Origin: an uncultured Pseudomonadota bacterium | GTDB lineage: Bacteria > Lernaellota > Lernaellaia > Lernaellales > Lernaellaceae | Direction: 5' to 3' | Assembly: GCA_937967875.1 (NCBI GenBank) | Contig: CALBTQ010000809.1 | Location: forward strand, 1 to 11,620 | DNA: 11,620 nt | Part shown: piece after piece, positions 1-7,239 of the stretch | Layout of the letters: the number at the start of each line of letters is the position of its first letter | Position numbering within the stretch: position 1 is the stretch's first letter | The notes under the pieces: generated by a model | Seen by the model: only the letters and a program-made list of their open reading frames with translations | Database searches by the model: none | What the model was told of the DNA's origin: nothing | Made by a program: the position numbers and the translations under genes

Positions 1-45
1 GATCGTATTCGGTGACTGGAGTTCAGACGTGTGCTCTTCCGATCT
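1..45 (+). other. Illumina P7-side adapter read into the contig end (artefact)
   Basis: Positions 12-45 match the universal Illumina read-2/index adapter (begins GTGACTGGAGTTCAG and ends CTCTTCCGATCT). Bases 1-3 (GAT) fit the end of the P7 primer and bases 4-11 (CGTATTCG) fit an 8-base i7 index. Native DNA therefore starts at about base 46. Translated in frame, the adapter gives the peptide MTGVQTCALPI, a contaminant that produces a false GTG start and false N-terminus for the first gene. This comes from direct sequence recognition plus knowledge of the adapter; the exact index kit is not identified. Confidence 0.97.
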
Positions 46-47
46 CC

Positions 48-209
48 GGCGACGATGACGACGACACGCTCGACGACGACGATACCGGCGACGACGACAC
101 CATCGACGACGACACGGTCGATGACGATACCGGCGATGACGATACCGGCGACGATGATACCGGTGACGACGACACGATCGACGACGACACCGGCGACGAC
201 GACACGGTG
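48..209 (+). repeat. 15-bp coding repeats encoding xDDDT pentapeptides
   Basis: Imperfect tandem 15-bp units encode GDDDT, IDDDT and VDDDT pentapeptides, about ten in a row, starting directly after the adapter. GAC and GAT codons alternate without a fixed order. Such repeats can expand or contract by slippage and are a likely place for an assembly to break, which fits the contig ending here. The same VDDDT unit recurs in the second linker of the lipoprotein at 2690-4033. Confidence 0.85.
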
Positions 210-2579
210 ATCGAGGAGTTCGTCACCATCACGCACGGCGCGTTCACCATGGGCAGCCCGGCGGGCGAAACCGGGCGGCGCGACGACGAAACGCAGCACG
301 ACGTGACGCTGACCAACGACTTCGAAATGATGTCCACCGAGGTCACGCAGGAGAAGTTCCAGGCCGCGATGGGCTACAACCCCAGCCACTTCCCGCTGGG
401 CGGCGGCGGCACGACGCAGCCGGTGGAAACGCTGAGCTGGTACGACGCGCTGGCCTTCGCCAACAAGCTGTCGCTGGCCAAGAGCTATGCGGCGTGTTAC
501 GCGCTCAGCGACATCCTGTGCGTCGACGAGACGGCGGGCGACACCGACACCTACTGCGCCGAGCACGGCGGCATCGCGTCGGCGACGGTCGCGCTGAACG
601 CGGCGACGGTTTACGAGTGCGAGGGCTATCGGCTGCCGACCGAGGCGGAGTGGGAATACGCGGCGCGCGCGGGCGCGACCACGGCGCTTTTCGGCGGCGC
701 GATCACCGTGCCGCAATGCACCCCGGCCGATCCGAACCTCGATCCCTACGCCTGGTTCTGCGGCAACTCGCGCCGGATGAACTCCTACGCGGTCGCCGGC
801 AAATCTCCCAACGACTGGGACCTGTACGACATGTACGGCAACGTCGCCGAGTGGACCTGGGACTGGTACGCGGCCACCTACGGCGGCGCGGTGAGCGATC
901 CGACGGGCCCGACCGACGGCAAATTCCGCGTGACGCGCGGCGGCGCCTTCCGCTATGACGGCGCGTTGCGTTGCCGGTCGGCCTCGCGCGCCGGACACAC
1001 GCCGATGCATCGTTCATGGTATCTGGGTTTCCGCGTGGTGCGCACGTTGCCGGCAACCAAAGGCGCGGGCCGCGATTTCCGCACGGCGATCGTCGCGGGC
1101 GACACGGCGGAAGGCAAGGACTATCCGTCGTCGCTGCCCTTCACCTTCACCCGACCGGACGTGGGCACGCCGCTGACGCCCGAGGAGATCACCGCGTTCA
1201 CGCAGAAGATCACCGGGTTCTTCAAGGACAGCGGTTACTTCAACTGGCTGACGCAGGTGAGCCACGGCATGGGCGAGGACAATCCTGACGACATGCCGCC
1301 CTACAAACTGTTTTACGGCGACATGGGCGCGGTGAAGGCGGACGATCTGATCACCTTCACGCACACGGGCTTCGACGACAACCTGACGATTCCGACCTCG
1401 AAATTCTTCAACAACGTGGCGGCGCTTTACCTGGCGTCGGGCGACGCGGATCTGGGACGGCTGGTCGAGCTGTACGCCAAGGGCTACGTCGCGCTGTTTC
1501 GCGGCATGATGTGGGAGGAGGACGAGCGCGATCCGGAGAAGACGATCCTCGCCCGGGCGATCTTCCCGCGCAACAACGGCTACACCGAGACCGGCGACCG
1601 CGAGGCGTGGGTGAATTTCGATCCGGTGCGTTACTACAAGTACGATTGGAACGCGCACACCATCCCCAACGACAGCAATCCGTACTACGGCGGGGAACTG
1701 TGGGTGCGCAACATGCGCAGCAAGGACGATGTGCCGCACATTTATCGCACCGTGCCCCTGGCCCAGCGGCTGGTGGATGAAGCGGCCGACCAGAGCGTGG
1801 TCGACGCGGCCGCCGAAATGCTGGCCTATCTGCAAGCCTTCGCCAAAGACACCACCGATTCGGGTTGGTACATCCGCACCAAAGAGGAAGGCGACGTGCT
1901 GGTGCCGATCGACGACAACGGCTTCGTGGTCGACCTGGCCAGCTACGTGAACTACACGCCGATCGTCCCCAGCGCCGAATGCAGCGGGCGCGAGAACAGC
2001 GCATTGATCGGCTACGGCGAACCGCTCGACAGCAACTGCACCAACGGCATCGGCTGGGTCTACGAGCTGATCGCCACGTACGGCAACACTTACAACTACG
2101 ACATCGTGCGCTTCTTCCACGTCGCGGAAATCACCAACGCGCTGATGAACTGGCAAACCGATCGCGCCGAGGAACTGCTCGGCGGCATGGCGGTGCGCGT
2201 GGATTACATGCTCTACACCGATCCGTTCCGCACGGGATACGATTGGTGGGACGCCGATTCGTCCGCGTTTTTGCTGGCCGCGGGCACGGCCGGTCTGCCG
2301 TTGACCTCGGCCGAGGCGCAACTGATCGTGCAGGAATATTCCAAGGCCGCCGACTGGTACATCCAGTGGACGAACTGGGATCTGTGGGACGCTTCGGTGC
2401 CCAACGGCGCGATTTCGTGGCGGCCGAGCCGCTCGTCGCCCGACGGGCCGGTGGTCAACCTGGATGAAATCAACTTCATCTTCGAGTACTGCTGGTCGCC
2501 GTTCCGCAACGAGGCGAGCGCACCGGTCATCGACTGCGACGTCGTGCTCGATCCGAGCCAGTGGGGCGAGCCGGAGTAA
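48..2579 (+). CDS. SUMF1/FGE-like domain protein with Asp-rich linker and large unrecognised C-terminal region (5' truncated)
   Basis: This is the 3' part of a gene whose true start is lost at the adapter junction; the GTG at 12 is adapter, not a start. Residues are numbered from that GTG. Residues 13-66 are a low-complexity linker of xDDDT repeats. About 67-347 is a SUMF1 / FGE-sulfatase (C-type-lectin-like) domain: FTMGSPAGE, RLPTEAEWEYAARAG near 207, GNVAEWTWDWY near 276, VTRGGAF near 307 and LGFRVVR near 338. In a hand alignment both catalytic cysteines of human FGE appear absent; the one nearby Cys (RCRSAS) is out of register. Formylglycine formation is therefore unlikely, and a binding role as in many bacterial SUMF1 proteins is more plausible. 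Residues ~350-855 are rich in W, Y and D and look largely helical; I do not recognise them. By analogy with its neighbours, the missing start probably encoded a lipoprotein signal peptide (inference). Confidence 0.9.
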   Translation, partial: GDDDDDTLDDDDTGDDDTIDDDTVDDDTGDDDTGDDDTGDDDTIDDDTGDDDTVIEEFVTITHGAFTMGSPAGETGRRDDETQHDVTLTNDFEMMSTEVTQEKFQAAMGYNPSHFPLGGGGTTQPVETLSWYDALAFANKLSLAKSYAACYALSDILCVDETAGDTDTYCAEHGGIASATVALNAATVYECEGYRLPTEAEWEYAARAGATTALFGGAITVPQCTPADPNLDPYAWFCGNSRRMNSYAVAGKSPNDWDLYDMYGNVAEWTWDWYAATYGGAVSDPTGPTDGKFRVTRGGAFRYDGALRCRSASRAGHTPMHRSWYLGFRVVRTLPATKGAGRDFRTAIVAGDTAEGKDYPSSLPFTFTRPDVGTPLTPEEITAFTQKITGFFKDSGYFNWLTQVSHGMGEDNPDDMPPYKLFYGDMGAVKADDLITFTHTGFDDNLTIPTSKFFNNVAALYLASGDADLGRLVELYAKGYVALFRGMMWEEDERDPEKTILARAIFPRNNGYTETGDREAWVNFDPVRYYKYDWNAHTIPNDSNPYYGGELWVRNMRSKDDVPHIYRTVPLAQRLVDEAADQSVVDAAAEMLAYLQAFAKDTTDSGWYIRTKEEGDVLVPIDDNGFVVDLASYVNYTPIVPSAECSGRENSALIGYGEPLDSNCTNGIGWVYELIATYGNTYNYDIVRFFHVAEITNALMNWQTDRAEELLGGMAVRVDYMLYTDPFRTGYDWWDADSSAFLLAAGTAGLPLTSAEAQLIVQEYSKAADWYIQWTNWDLWDASVPNGAISWRPSRSSPDGPVVNLDEINFIFEYCWSPFRNEASAPVIDCDVVLDPSQWGEPE

Positions 2580-2601
2580 GTCGGTTCAGACAAAACACAG
2601 C

Positions 2602-2619
2602 TTTCGCCTGGCGGCGAAA
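2602..2619. terminator. 7-bp hairpin after the SUMF1 gene (possible terminator)
   Basis: TTTCGCC (2602-2608) pairs with GGCGAAA (2613-2619) around a TGGC loop. It lies 22 bases after the TAA of the SUMF1 gene, between two convergent genes. Neither side is followed by a good T-tract, so a classical intrinsic terminator is uncertain. Confidence 0.35.
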
Positions 2620-2669
2620 ACTATGGCACACGGCTTCGTAGAATTTAGGCTTCGGCGGACAGGATTGTT

Positions 2670-2709
2670 ACGGCCGCCTTCATCGGCAATCAGTCCGGAT
2701 AGCGGCCGT
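2670..2709. repeat. 8-bp inverted repeat spanning the stop codon of the 2690 gene
   Basis: ACGGCCGC (2670-2677) and GCGGCCGT (2702-2709) are perfect inverted repeats 24 bases apart, flanking the TGA stop (2692-2690). An RNA hairpin with a large loop is possible. There is no T-tract on either strand, so a terminator role is only a suggestion. Confidence 0.4.
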
Positions 2710-4033
2710 GGAAGTTATCGAATTTGACTACACCGCCGTAGCCGTAATCGGACCAATCGATGACGCCGATCGAGTTGATGGGATTGCCGTCGGCGTACTG
2801 CAATTCCATCGCGTTGCACGAGGAGGCTGCGCCGTCGATCAAAATGTCGAACAAGCCGCCGTCGAAATCGATAACCACGCTGATGTTTTCCCATACCTCA
2901 TTGGCCAGTGAACCACAGACGACGTAACCATAGGTCGACCAGTCCACGGCGCTCAGTCCTTCCGCATCATCATACAAAAGCTGAATTTCGCAGAGATATA
3001 GGCCGTAAATTTCATCGTATTGATAAATCCGAATGCCGAAATCGGCGTCGGTCTGAACCCACACGTCAAAATCGATGCGCATATCTTGCGTGGTGAAAGG
3101 GAAGTCCAAGGCGCGGCCGATGTAATCGTTGGCACTCGTTCCGCCGGTTTGCACCAGCACCTGGCCCGCTCCGTCCTTGAGCATCTCGACAGTCAGCGTG
3201 CTGGACCCGCTGGCGAACAAGTGGCGCCAGGGCAAACCCAGCGGGCCGAGCGGATGATCTTCGAAATCCTCGGTGAAGATGTCGTCGTCGACCGTGTCGT
3301 CGTCAACCGTGTCGTCGTCGCCGCCCTGGGGATCGTGCAGCACGCACAGGTTGTTGAGCCGATTGCCCATGTGGCCGTTGCGATCGACGCCCTGCAGGTC
3401 GAGACAATACAGCCCCGGCACGCCCGGGTTGCTTTGCGGCGCGAAGAGGATATCGACCTCGACCGGCGTCGGGTGGGTGCAGTCGCCGACGTGGCTCAGG
3501 TCGTTGGCCGGCAGGTTGTGCAGCGTCTGCCAGGTAACGACGTACAGCGGGTCGGGTTCGCCGGTGCGGTACACCAGCAGGTGACCGTCGGGCAGCAGAT
3601 CGTTGTTCACGTCGCACACGTCGAAGGTCAGCGTGCTGTAGTAGATCGGCTCGGTATAGCCGGGGAAATTGCCGAGGATCGTGGTTTCCGGCTCCCACCC
3701 GCCGTTGCTGAGCACCGGCGGGGAGGGCTCGATCGGCGTCGTGTCGTCGTCGTCGACGTCGTCGTCGCTCGTATCGTCGTCGTCATCATCGACGTCGTCG
3801 TCGTCCGTATCGTCGTCGTCATCGATGTCGTCGTCGTCCGTGTCGTCGTCGACGAGGTCGATATCGTCATCATCGTCGTCGTCGCTGATCATATCATCGT
3901 CGCTGCTGTCGTCGTCGAAGGCATCGTCGTCGGACGAACCGCCGCCGCTGTCGTCGTCATCGTCATGATTGCAGGCCGGGAAGAAAACGACCGCCAAGGC
4001 CAAAACCACCACCGTCACCATTAAGGCTTTCAT
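2690..4033 (-). CDS. Two-module Asp-rich lipoprotein
   Basis: Predicted 447-residue lipoprotein. I chose the ATG at 4033 because GGGAGGGG sits 7 bases upstream and the protein then opens with a textbook type II signal: MKAL, a hydrophobic stretch, and lipobox FPAC with the acylated Cys at 21. An ATG 15 codons upstream (4078) would spoil the signal peptide. Residues 24-97 are an Asp-rich tether broken by S, G, T, V and I. Residues ~100-237 form a first module (GGWEP, TLTFDVCDVNNDLLPDG, YCLDLQGVDRNG) that looks like a beta-sandwich/Ig-type fold. A short second DDDTV linker (239-252) follows. Residues 253-447 (FEDHPLGPLGLPW, FDVWVQTDADFGIRIY, VVKFDNFHG) resemble concanavalin-A-like jelly-roll domains that bind glycans. 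No catalytic residues were identified. Likely a surface or periplasmic binding protein (inference). It is convergent with the SUMF1 gene and divergent from the ClsB-like gene. Confidence 0.9.
   Translation of the reverse strand: MKALMVTVVVLALAVVFFPACNHDDDDDSGGGSSDDDAFDDDSSDDDMISDDDDDDDIDLVDDDTDDDDIDDDDDTDDDDVDDDDDDTSDDDVDDDDTTPIEPSPPVLSNGGWEPETTILGNFPGYTEPIYYSTLTFDVCDVNNDLLPDGHLLVYRTGEPDPLYVVTWQTLHNLPANDLSHVGDCTHPTPVEVDILFAPQSNPGVPGLYCLDLQGVDRNGHMGNRLNNLCVLHDPQGGDDDTVDDDTVDDDIFTEDFEDHPLGPLGLPWRHLFASGSSTLTVEMLKDGAGQVLVQTGGTSANDYIGRALDFPFTTQDMRIDFDVWVQTDADFGIRIYQYDEIYGLYLCEIQLLYDDAEGLSAVDWSTYGYVVCGSLANEVWENISVVIDFDGGLFDILIDGAASSCNAMELQYADGNPINSIGVIDWSDYGYGGVVKFDNFHGRYPD
3743..3964 (-). repeat. 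Low-complexity Asp-codon tract
   Basis: About 220 bp of mostly GAC/GAT codons (read on -) encode residues 24-97 of the lipoprotein. On the + strand the tract appears as GTC/GTCGTC repeats and gives open but spurious Ser/Val-rich frames. Confidence 0.85.
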
Positions 4034-4094
4034 TGGATACCCCTCCCAATTCCTGGCCTGCCGGTTTGGTGCGCACACCGAGATTGCGGTGATT

Positions 4095-4124
4095 ATTAAA
4101 CCATGGACGTGCGGCCATGCGCAA
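4095..4124 (-). promoter_or_regulatory. Possible sigma70-type promoter for the 2690-4033 lipoprotein
   Basis: Read on the - strand: TTGCGC (4124-4119), an 18-base spacer, then TTTAAT (4100-4095). The -10 matches 5 of 6 consensus bases, the -35 only 3 of 6. The predicted transcript would start about 55 bases before the ATG at 4033. It lies in the divergent 149-bp gap shared with the ClsB-like gene. Confidence 0.4.
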
Positions 4125-4182
4125 GGTGCAAGCGGATGCTTTGGTGTAGCCCGCCGGGCGCAAGTGTGTCATGATTTAATCG

Positions 4183-5331
4183 ATGACTACGCACGCGCCG
4201 ACGATCGAGAACGACTTTCCCGCCCCGCCCGCCGTGGCCGAATTCACCGCCGGCACGGGCGACGCGCTCACCTGCTTCGCCGATTACCGCGCCTGGACGT
4301 CCCGCCTGCGCGCCGACCTGGACGCGGCGCACGACGAGATCGTCATGGAGATGTACATCTTCGAGCCCGAGGGCGAAGGCGGGGAGATCGGCGCGGCGTT
4401 GATGCGCGCGGCGGCGCGCGGGGTGCGCGTGCGGGCGATGGTCGACAGCCTGGGCTGCCGGCACGTGCCGCCGTCGTTTTTCGCGATGCTGCGCGAGGCG
4501 GGCATCGAGGTGCGCGAGTTCAACCCGGTGCACTGGTGGAGCTTCCTGCTGTCGCCGGGCAAGCCGTTGCGGCGGCGCAATCACCGCAAGCTGATCGTCA
4601 TCGACCGCCGCGTCGGCCACTTGGGCGGGATGAACCTGGGCGGGCGCTTCGACCAATGGCGCGACCTGGCATTACGCATCGAAGGTCCGTTCGCCGAGGT
4701 CCTGCGGCAAAGCCACGAGCGGGTGTGGACCGGCCAATATCGTAAATTCCTGCCCCGCCGGCGCAAAAAGCGACCCGTGCCGCAACTCAAGCTGTTCGAC
4801 AATTTTTTCACCGACCATTTTTCGCCGATCAAGCGGCACTACGTCGCAGCCTTCAAACGGGCGCGGCGGCGCATCTGGCTGGCGCACGGCTACTTCTTCC
4901 CCGACAAACGGCTGCGGCGCGAACTGCGGCGGGCGGTGCGGCGCGGCGTCGAGGTGCGGGCGCTCGTGCCGGCGAGCTCGGACATCGCGGCGGTGGACAA
5001 GGCGGCGCGACACATCTACGGCGATCTGCTGCGTTGCGGCGTGCGGTTGTTTCTGTTGCCGGCGATGCTGCACGCCAAGGCCGCGCTGGTCGACGACGAT
5101 TGGCTGACGCTGGGCAGCGCGAACCTCGATCCGATCAGCCTGTTCAGTTGCCTGGAGATCAACGTGGGCATCAGCCATGCGCCGCTGTCCGCGCACCTGG
5201 CCGCGCTGCTGGAGAGCTATCGCCGCGAAGCGAGCGAGTACACCTATGACGATTGGAAACACCGTTCGCGGTGGGAAAAACTGACCAACCGCCTGTGGTA
5301 CGCCCTGCGCCGCTGGTACGCCGAGTGGTAG
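4183..5331 (+). CDS. clsB: ClsB-like cardiolipin synthase / phospholipase D family protein
   Basis: A 382-residue phospholipase D superfamily protein with two complete HxKxxxxD motifs: H134-K136-D141 (HRKLIVID, followed by GGMNLG) and H297-K299-D304 (HAKAALVD, followed by GSANLDP). These are the paired half-sites that form one active site with a phospho-histidine intermediate. Length, the absence of N-terminal membrane helices, and blocks such as IKRHYVAAFKRARRRIW and YFFPDKRLRRELRRAVRRGV resemble E. coli ClsB (413 residues). The likely role is phosphatidyl transfer to make cardiolipin at the inner membrane, possibly using phosphatidylethanolamine or phosphatidylglycerol; the substrate cannot be read from sequence. 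The ATG at 4183 has no clear Shine-Dalgarno, and TTTAAT lies only 2 bases before it, so the start is not secure. The protein is basic (RRRKKR at 192-197), which suits contact with anionic lipid. The gene stands alone, divergent from a lipoprotein. Confidence 0.93.
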   Translation: MTTHAPTIENDFPAPPAVAEFTAGTGDALTCFADYRAWTSRLRADLDAAHDEIVMEMYIFEPEGEGGEIGAALMRAAARGVRVRAMVDSLGCRHVPPSFFAMLREAGIEVREFNPVHWWSFLLSPGKPLRRRNHRKLIVIDRRVGHLGGMNLGGRFDQWRDLALRIEGPFAEVLRQSHERVWTGQYRKFLPRRRKKRPVPQLKLFDNFFTDHFSPIKRHYVAAFKRARRRIWLAHGYFFPDKRLRRELRRAVRRGVEVRALVPASSDIAAVDKAARHIYGDLLRCGVRLFLLPAMLHAKAALVDDDWLTLGSANLDPISLFSCLEINVGISHAPLSAHLAALLESYRREASEYTYDDWKHRSRWEKLTNRLWYALRRWYAEW

Positions 5332-5384
5332 GTCGTCGATCGCCGGCGCGCGACCGGCCGACTTCCGGGAACTTCATGACCATT

Positions 5385-5414
5385 CACCAAGACGGTCGTC
5401 ACCAAGACGGTCGT
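5385..5414 (+). repeat. Perfect 15-bp tandem direct repeat upstream of a promoter
   Basis: CACCAAGACGGTCGT occurs twice head to tail (5385-5399 and 5400-5414). The second copy ends on the first base of the predicted -35 box of the next gene. The site is non-coding, in the 193-bp gap after the ClsB-like gene. Position and spacing suit a regulator-binding site, but no regulator is evident here. Confidence 0.6.
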
Positions 5415-5443
5415 TGACTCGCTTCCCGATTTTTCGGTATGTT
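5414..5443 (+). promoter_or_regulatory. Predicted sigma70-type promoter for the TIM-barrel gene
   Basis: TTGACT (5414-5419, 5 of 6 to consensus), an 18-base spacer, then TATGTT (5438-5443, 4 of 6). Transcription would begin near 5450, giving a leader of about 75 bases before the ATG at 5525. It sits immediately after a tandem 15-bp repeat. Confidence 0.5.
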
Positions 5444-5524
5444 CAGGGTGCGTCGGGCGGGGGAAACGATCCCGACAACGACTCCCCAAATAGGCGTTAC
5501 CAAAATACATCCAGTGGAGGAATG

Positions 5525-6319
5525 ATGGCTTGCAAGCACATCAGCGGCCGAAATATGTACATCTGGCAGTTCCGCCAGGTGGTCAAAGGTCCCTCGGCAA
5601 TCGAAAAATTTCTGCAACAGGCAACCGACGCGAAGCTCGACGGCGTGTGGATCAAGATCGCCGTGGGCGCCTCGTTGTACCGCAAGGGACTGGGGACGGA
5701 CCTTTCCCTGTTCAACGAAGCGGTGGCCGGGTTGCACGAACGCGGCCTCGCCGTCTTGGGCTGGCACGAGCCGCGTTGTCCGAACATCGAGACGGCGCTG
5801 ACCGAAGCGGAGAACGTCACGGAGTACGTCGACGAACTCAAGCTCGACGGCCTGCTCATGGACGCCGAAAGCAAAAGCGGCTCGAACTTCTTCCAGGGCG
5901 GCGAAGATGAGGCGTATGCCTATGCGAAAACGCTGCATGTGTTTTTGCACAAGGCGGACAAAGGTCTGGCGATCAGCAGTCACGACCAACCGTCGAAACA
6001 CGCGGGCTTCCCCTTCGCCGCCTTCGCCGCCAACGCCGACTGCAACGCGCCGCAGTTGTACTACGGTTCCAGCGCGAGCGTCGAACAACGGCTGACGCAA
6101 TGCCTGAACGATCCGGCGAACTGCGCCTGCTCGTCGGCGGTCGCGCCGGTCGGCGCGGCGTGGGTCGGCGGCGACGGCGGCTGCCGCTCCAGCCAGGAAT
6201 GCGCGCAACGGGCCGTCGAGTTCATCGCCCTGACAAAGCAGTACGACTTTTCCGGTTACGGCTTCTGGGTGTGGGACAGCGCGCCGCAGGCGTTCTGGAA
6301 CGCGTTAAGCGAAAACTAA
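5525..6319 (+). CDS. TIM-barrel glycoside-hydrolase-like protein
   Basis: A 264-residue protein. The start at 5525 is set by GGAGG at 5516-5520; an ATG at 5522 is also in frame but too close to that site. A longer frame opening with TTG at 5414 would run through the promoter and is unlikely. The pattern fits an (alpha/beta)8 barrel: MYIWQFRQV opening strand, DGVWIKIAVG, GLAVLGWHEPRC, LDGLLMDAES, KGLAISSHDQP, CNAPQLYYGSS, VGAAWVGG, and a final YGFWVWDSAP strand. The DAE at the end of a strand resembles the acidic pair of GH25-like and related glycan hydrolases, but I cannot place the family. No signal peptide is visible, so it appears cytoplasmic or leaves by another route. It has eight cysteines, unusual for a cytosolic protein. 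Its TAA overlaps the TAG of the convergent GGDEF gene. Confidence 0.85.
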   Translation: MACKHISGRNMYIWQFRQVVKGPSAIEKFLQQATDAKLDGVWIKIAVGASLYRKGLGTDLSLFNEAVAGLHERGLAVLGWHEPRCPNIETALTEAENVTEYVDELKLDGLLMDAESKSGSNFFQGGEDEAYAYAKTLHVFLHKADKGLAISSHDQPSKHAGFPFAAFAANADCNAPQLYYGSSASVEQRLTQCLNDPANCACSSAVAPVGAAWVGGDGGCRSSQECAQRAVEFIALTKQYDFSGYGFWVWDSAPQAFWNALSEN

Positions 6320-7137
6320 TTTATGCTCAGACGCTCGCCGGTTGCCCCCTCGACGCGGTTGCGGCCGGCGTTCTTGGCTCGGTAAAGGGCGGCATCGGCC
6401 TGGGCGATGAGCGCGTCGGGCAATTGGCGGCCGTCGGGGGTGAGCGTCGCAACGCCGAAACTGGCGGTAACGTGTGGGGCGGCGACGGAGTTTTCGTGCG
6501 CGATGCACAATTCGGCGATGTGGCGGCGGATCTTTTCGGCCAAATCCCACGCCTGGTCGCCGGTCGTTTCGGGCAGCATGATCACGAATTCCTCGCCGCC
6601 GTACCGCGCGGCCAGATCGGTGGAACGTCCGACCCAACGCCGGATCGACTCGGCCACCTGCTTGAGACAATCGTCGCCGGCCAAGTGCCCGTTGGTGTCG
6701 TTGTAGGCCTTGAAGCAATCCACGTCGATCATAATCAGTGAAATCGGCAGTTGGCTACGCCGGGCGCGGACAAATTCCTCATGGTACTTGGCGGTGAAGA
6801 ATCGCTTGTTGGCCAGACCGGTCAGACCGTCCTGGTTGGCCAGCGCCTGCAATTCGCGGTTGACGGCGTCGAGTTTTTGATTGGCCTGCGCCAACTCGCT
6901 GGTGCGCTCGGCCACCAGTCGTTCCAATTGTTCCTGCCGCTTGATCAACTGATAGGTCCGCAGCCAATACAACAGAATCAGCGCACCGCCCAGCGCAAAA
7001 AACAGCGACACGTAAGCGATCAACGTCGTCCATGAAAACGAAGCGGGGGTCGGCACGGTCTGCGCCGCGGCGGTCCGCGCCCAAACCAGCAGCCAAAGGC
7101 CGAGCCCAAAACGAGTTATCGCGCTTCGTTTTCTCAT
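6316..7137 (-). CDS. Membrane-anchored GGDEF diguanylate cyclase
   Basis: A 273-residue protein that makes cyclic di-GMP from two GTP. The N-terminus has a hydrophobic segment (FGLGLWLLVW, ending TAAAQ), which may be a cleaved signal or a first helix. A membrane helix at ~39-59 (LIAYVSLFFALGGALILLYW) and a coiled-coil linker at ~62-100 follow. The GGDEF domain starts at DGLTGLANKRFF (103-114). The active loop is GGEEF at 180-184 and a metal-binding Asp is in IMIDVD near 138. The inhibitory I-site RSTD (171-174) has the canonical spacing, so product feedback inhibition is expected. The cyclase is thus predicted active. There is no room for a periplasmic sensor domain, so the input signal is unclear. 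I chose ATG 7137; a GTG four codons upstream (7149) is possible and neither has a strong ribosome site. Confidence 0.95.
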   Translation of the reverse strand: MRKRSAITRFGLGLWLLVWARTAAAQTVPTPASFSWTTLIAYVSLFFALGGALILLYWLRTYQLIKRQEQLERLVAERTSELAQANQKLDAVNRELQALANQDGLTGLANKRFFTAKYHEEFVRARRSQLPISLIMIDVDCFKAYNDTNGHLAGDDCLKQVAESIRRWVGRSTDLAARYGGEEFVIMLPETTGDQAWDLAEKIRRHIAELCIAHENSVAAPHVTASFGVATLTPDGRQLPDALIAQADAALYRAKNAGRNRVEGATGERLSIN

Positions 7138-7239
7138 CGACGGTTGCACTTTCAGCTTGTTTTATCGAGATATAATTAGAATATCGAAAAAAATCACCAA
7201 AAGAAAAGCGCTTTTTTTATCCCACTTGGACAGGAAAAT
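7138..7239 (-). promoter_or_regulatory. AT-rich gap upstream of the GGDEF gene, likely promoter region
   Basis: This 102-bp gap between two - strand genes is far more AT-rich than its surroundings, with TATAATTAGAATATC on + and runs of A and T. It most likely carries the GGDEF promoter; I could not fix a convincing -35/-10 pair. AAAAGCGCTTTT (about 7204-7215) followed by more T is a palindrome without a proper loop and a poor terminator candidate for the SGNH gene. Confidence 0.45.

Noticed and set aside
12..47. GTG start and N-terminal peptide for the first gene
   Set aside because: These bases are adapter sequence; the true gene start lies outside the contig.
48..209. CRISPR-like array
   Set aside because: The 15-bp units are contiguous, in frame and code for xDDDT; there are no spacers.
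1014..2321. 435-residue open frame on - across the SUMF1 gene
   Set aside because: Shadow frame in GC-rich DNA, antisense to a gene with clear domain motifs; the translation shows no recognisable motif.
3020..4024. 334-residue open frame on + opposite the lipoprotein
   Set aside because: Its Val/Ile-rich end is the antisense of Asp codons and the lipoprotein on - has a signal peptide, lipobox and ribosome site.
5414..5524. Upstream TTG extension of the TIM-barrel protein
   Set aside because: It overlaps the predicted promoter, is low-complexity, and a GGAGG site supports the start at 5525.
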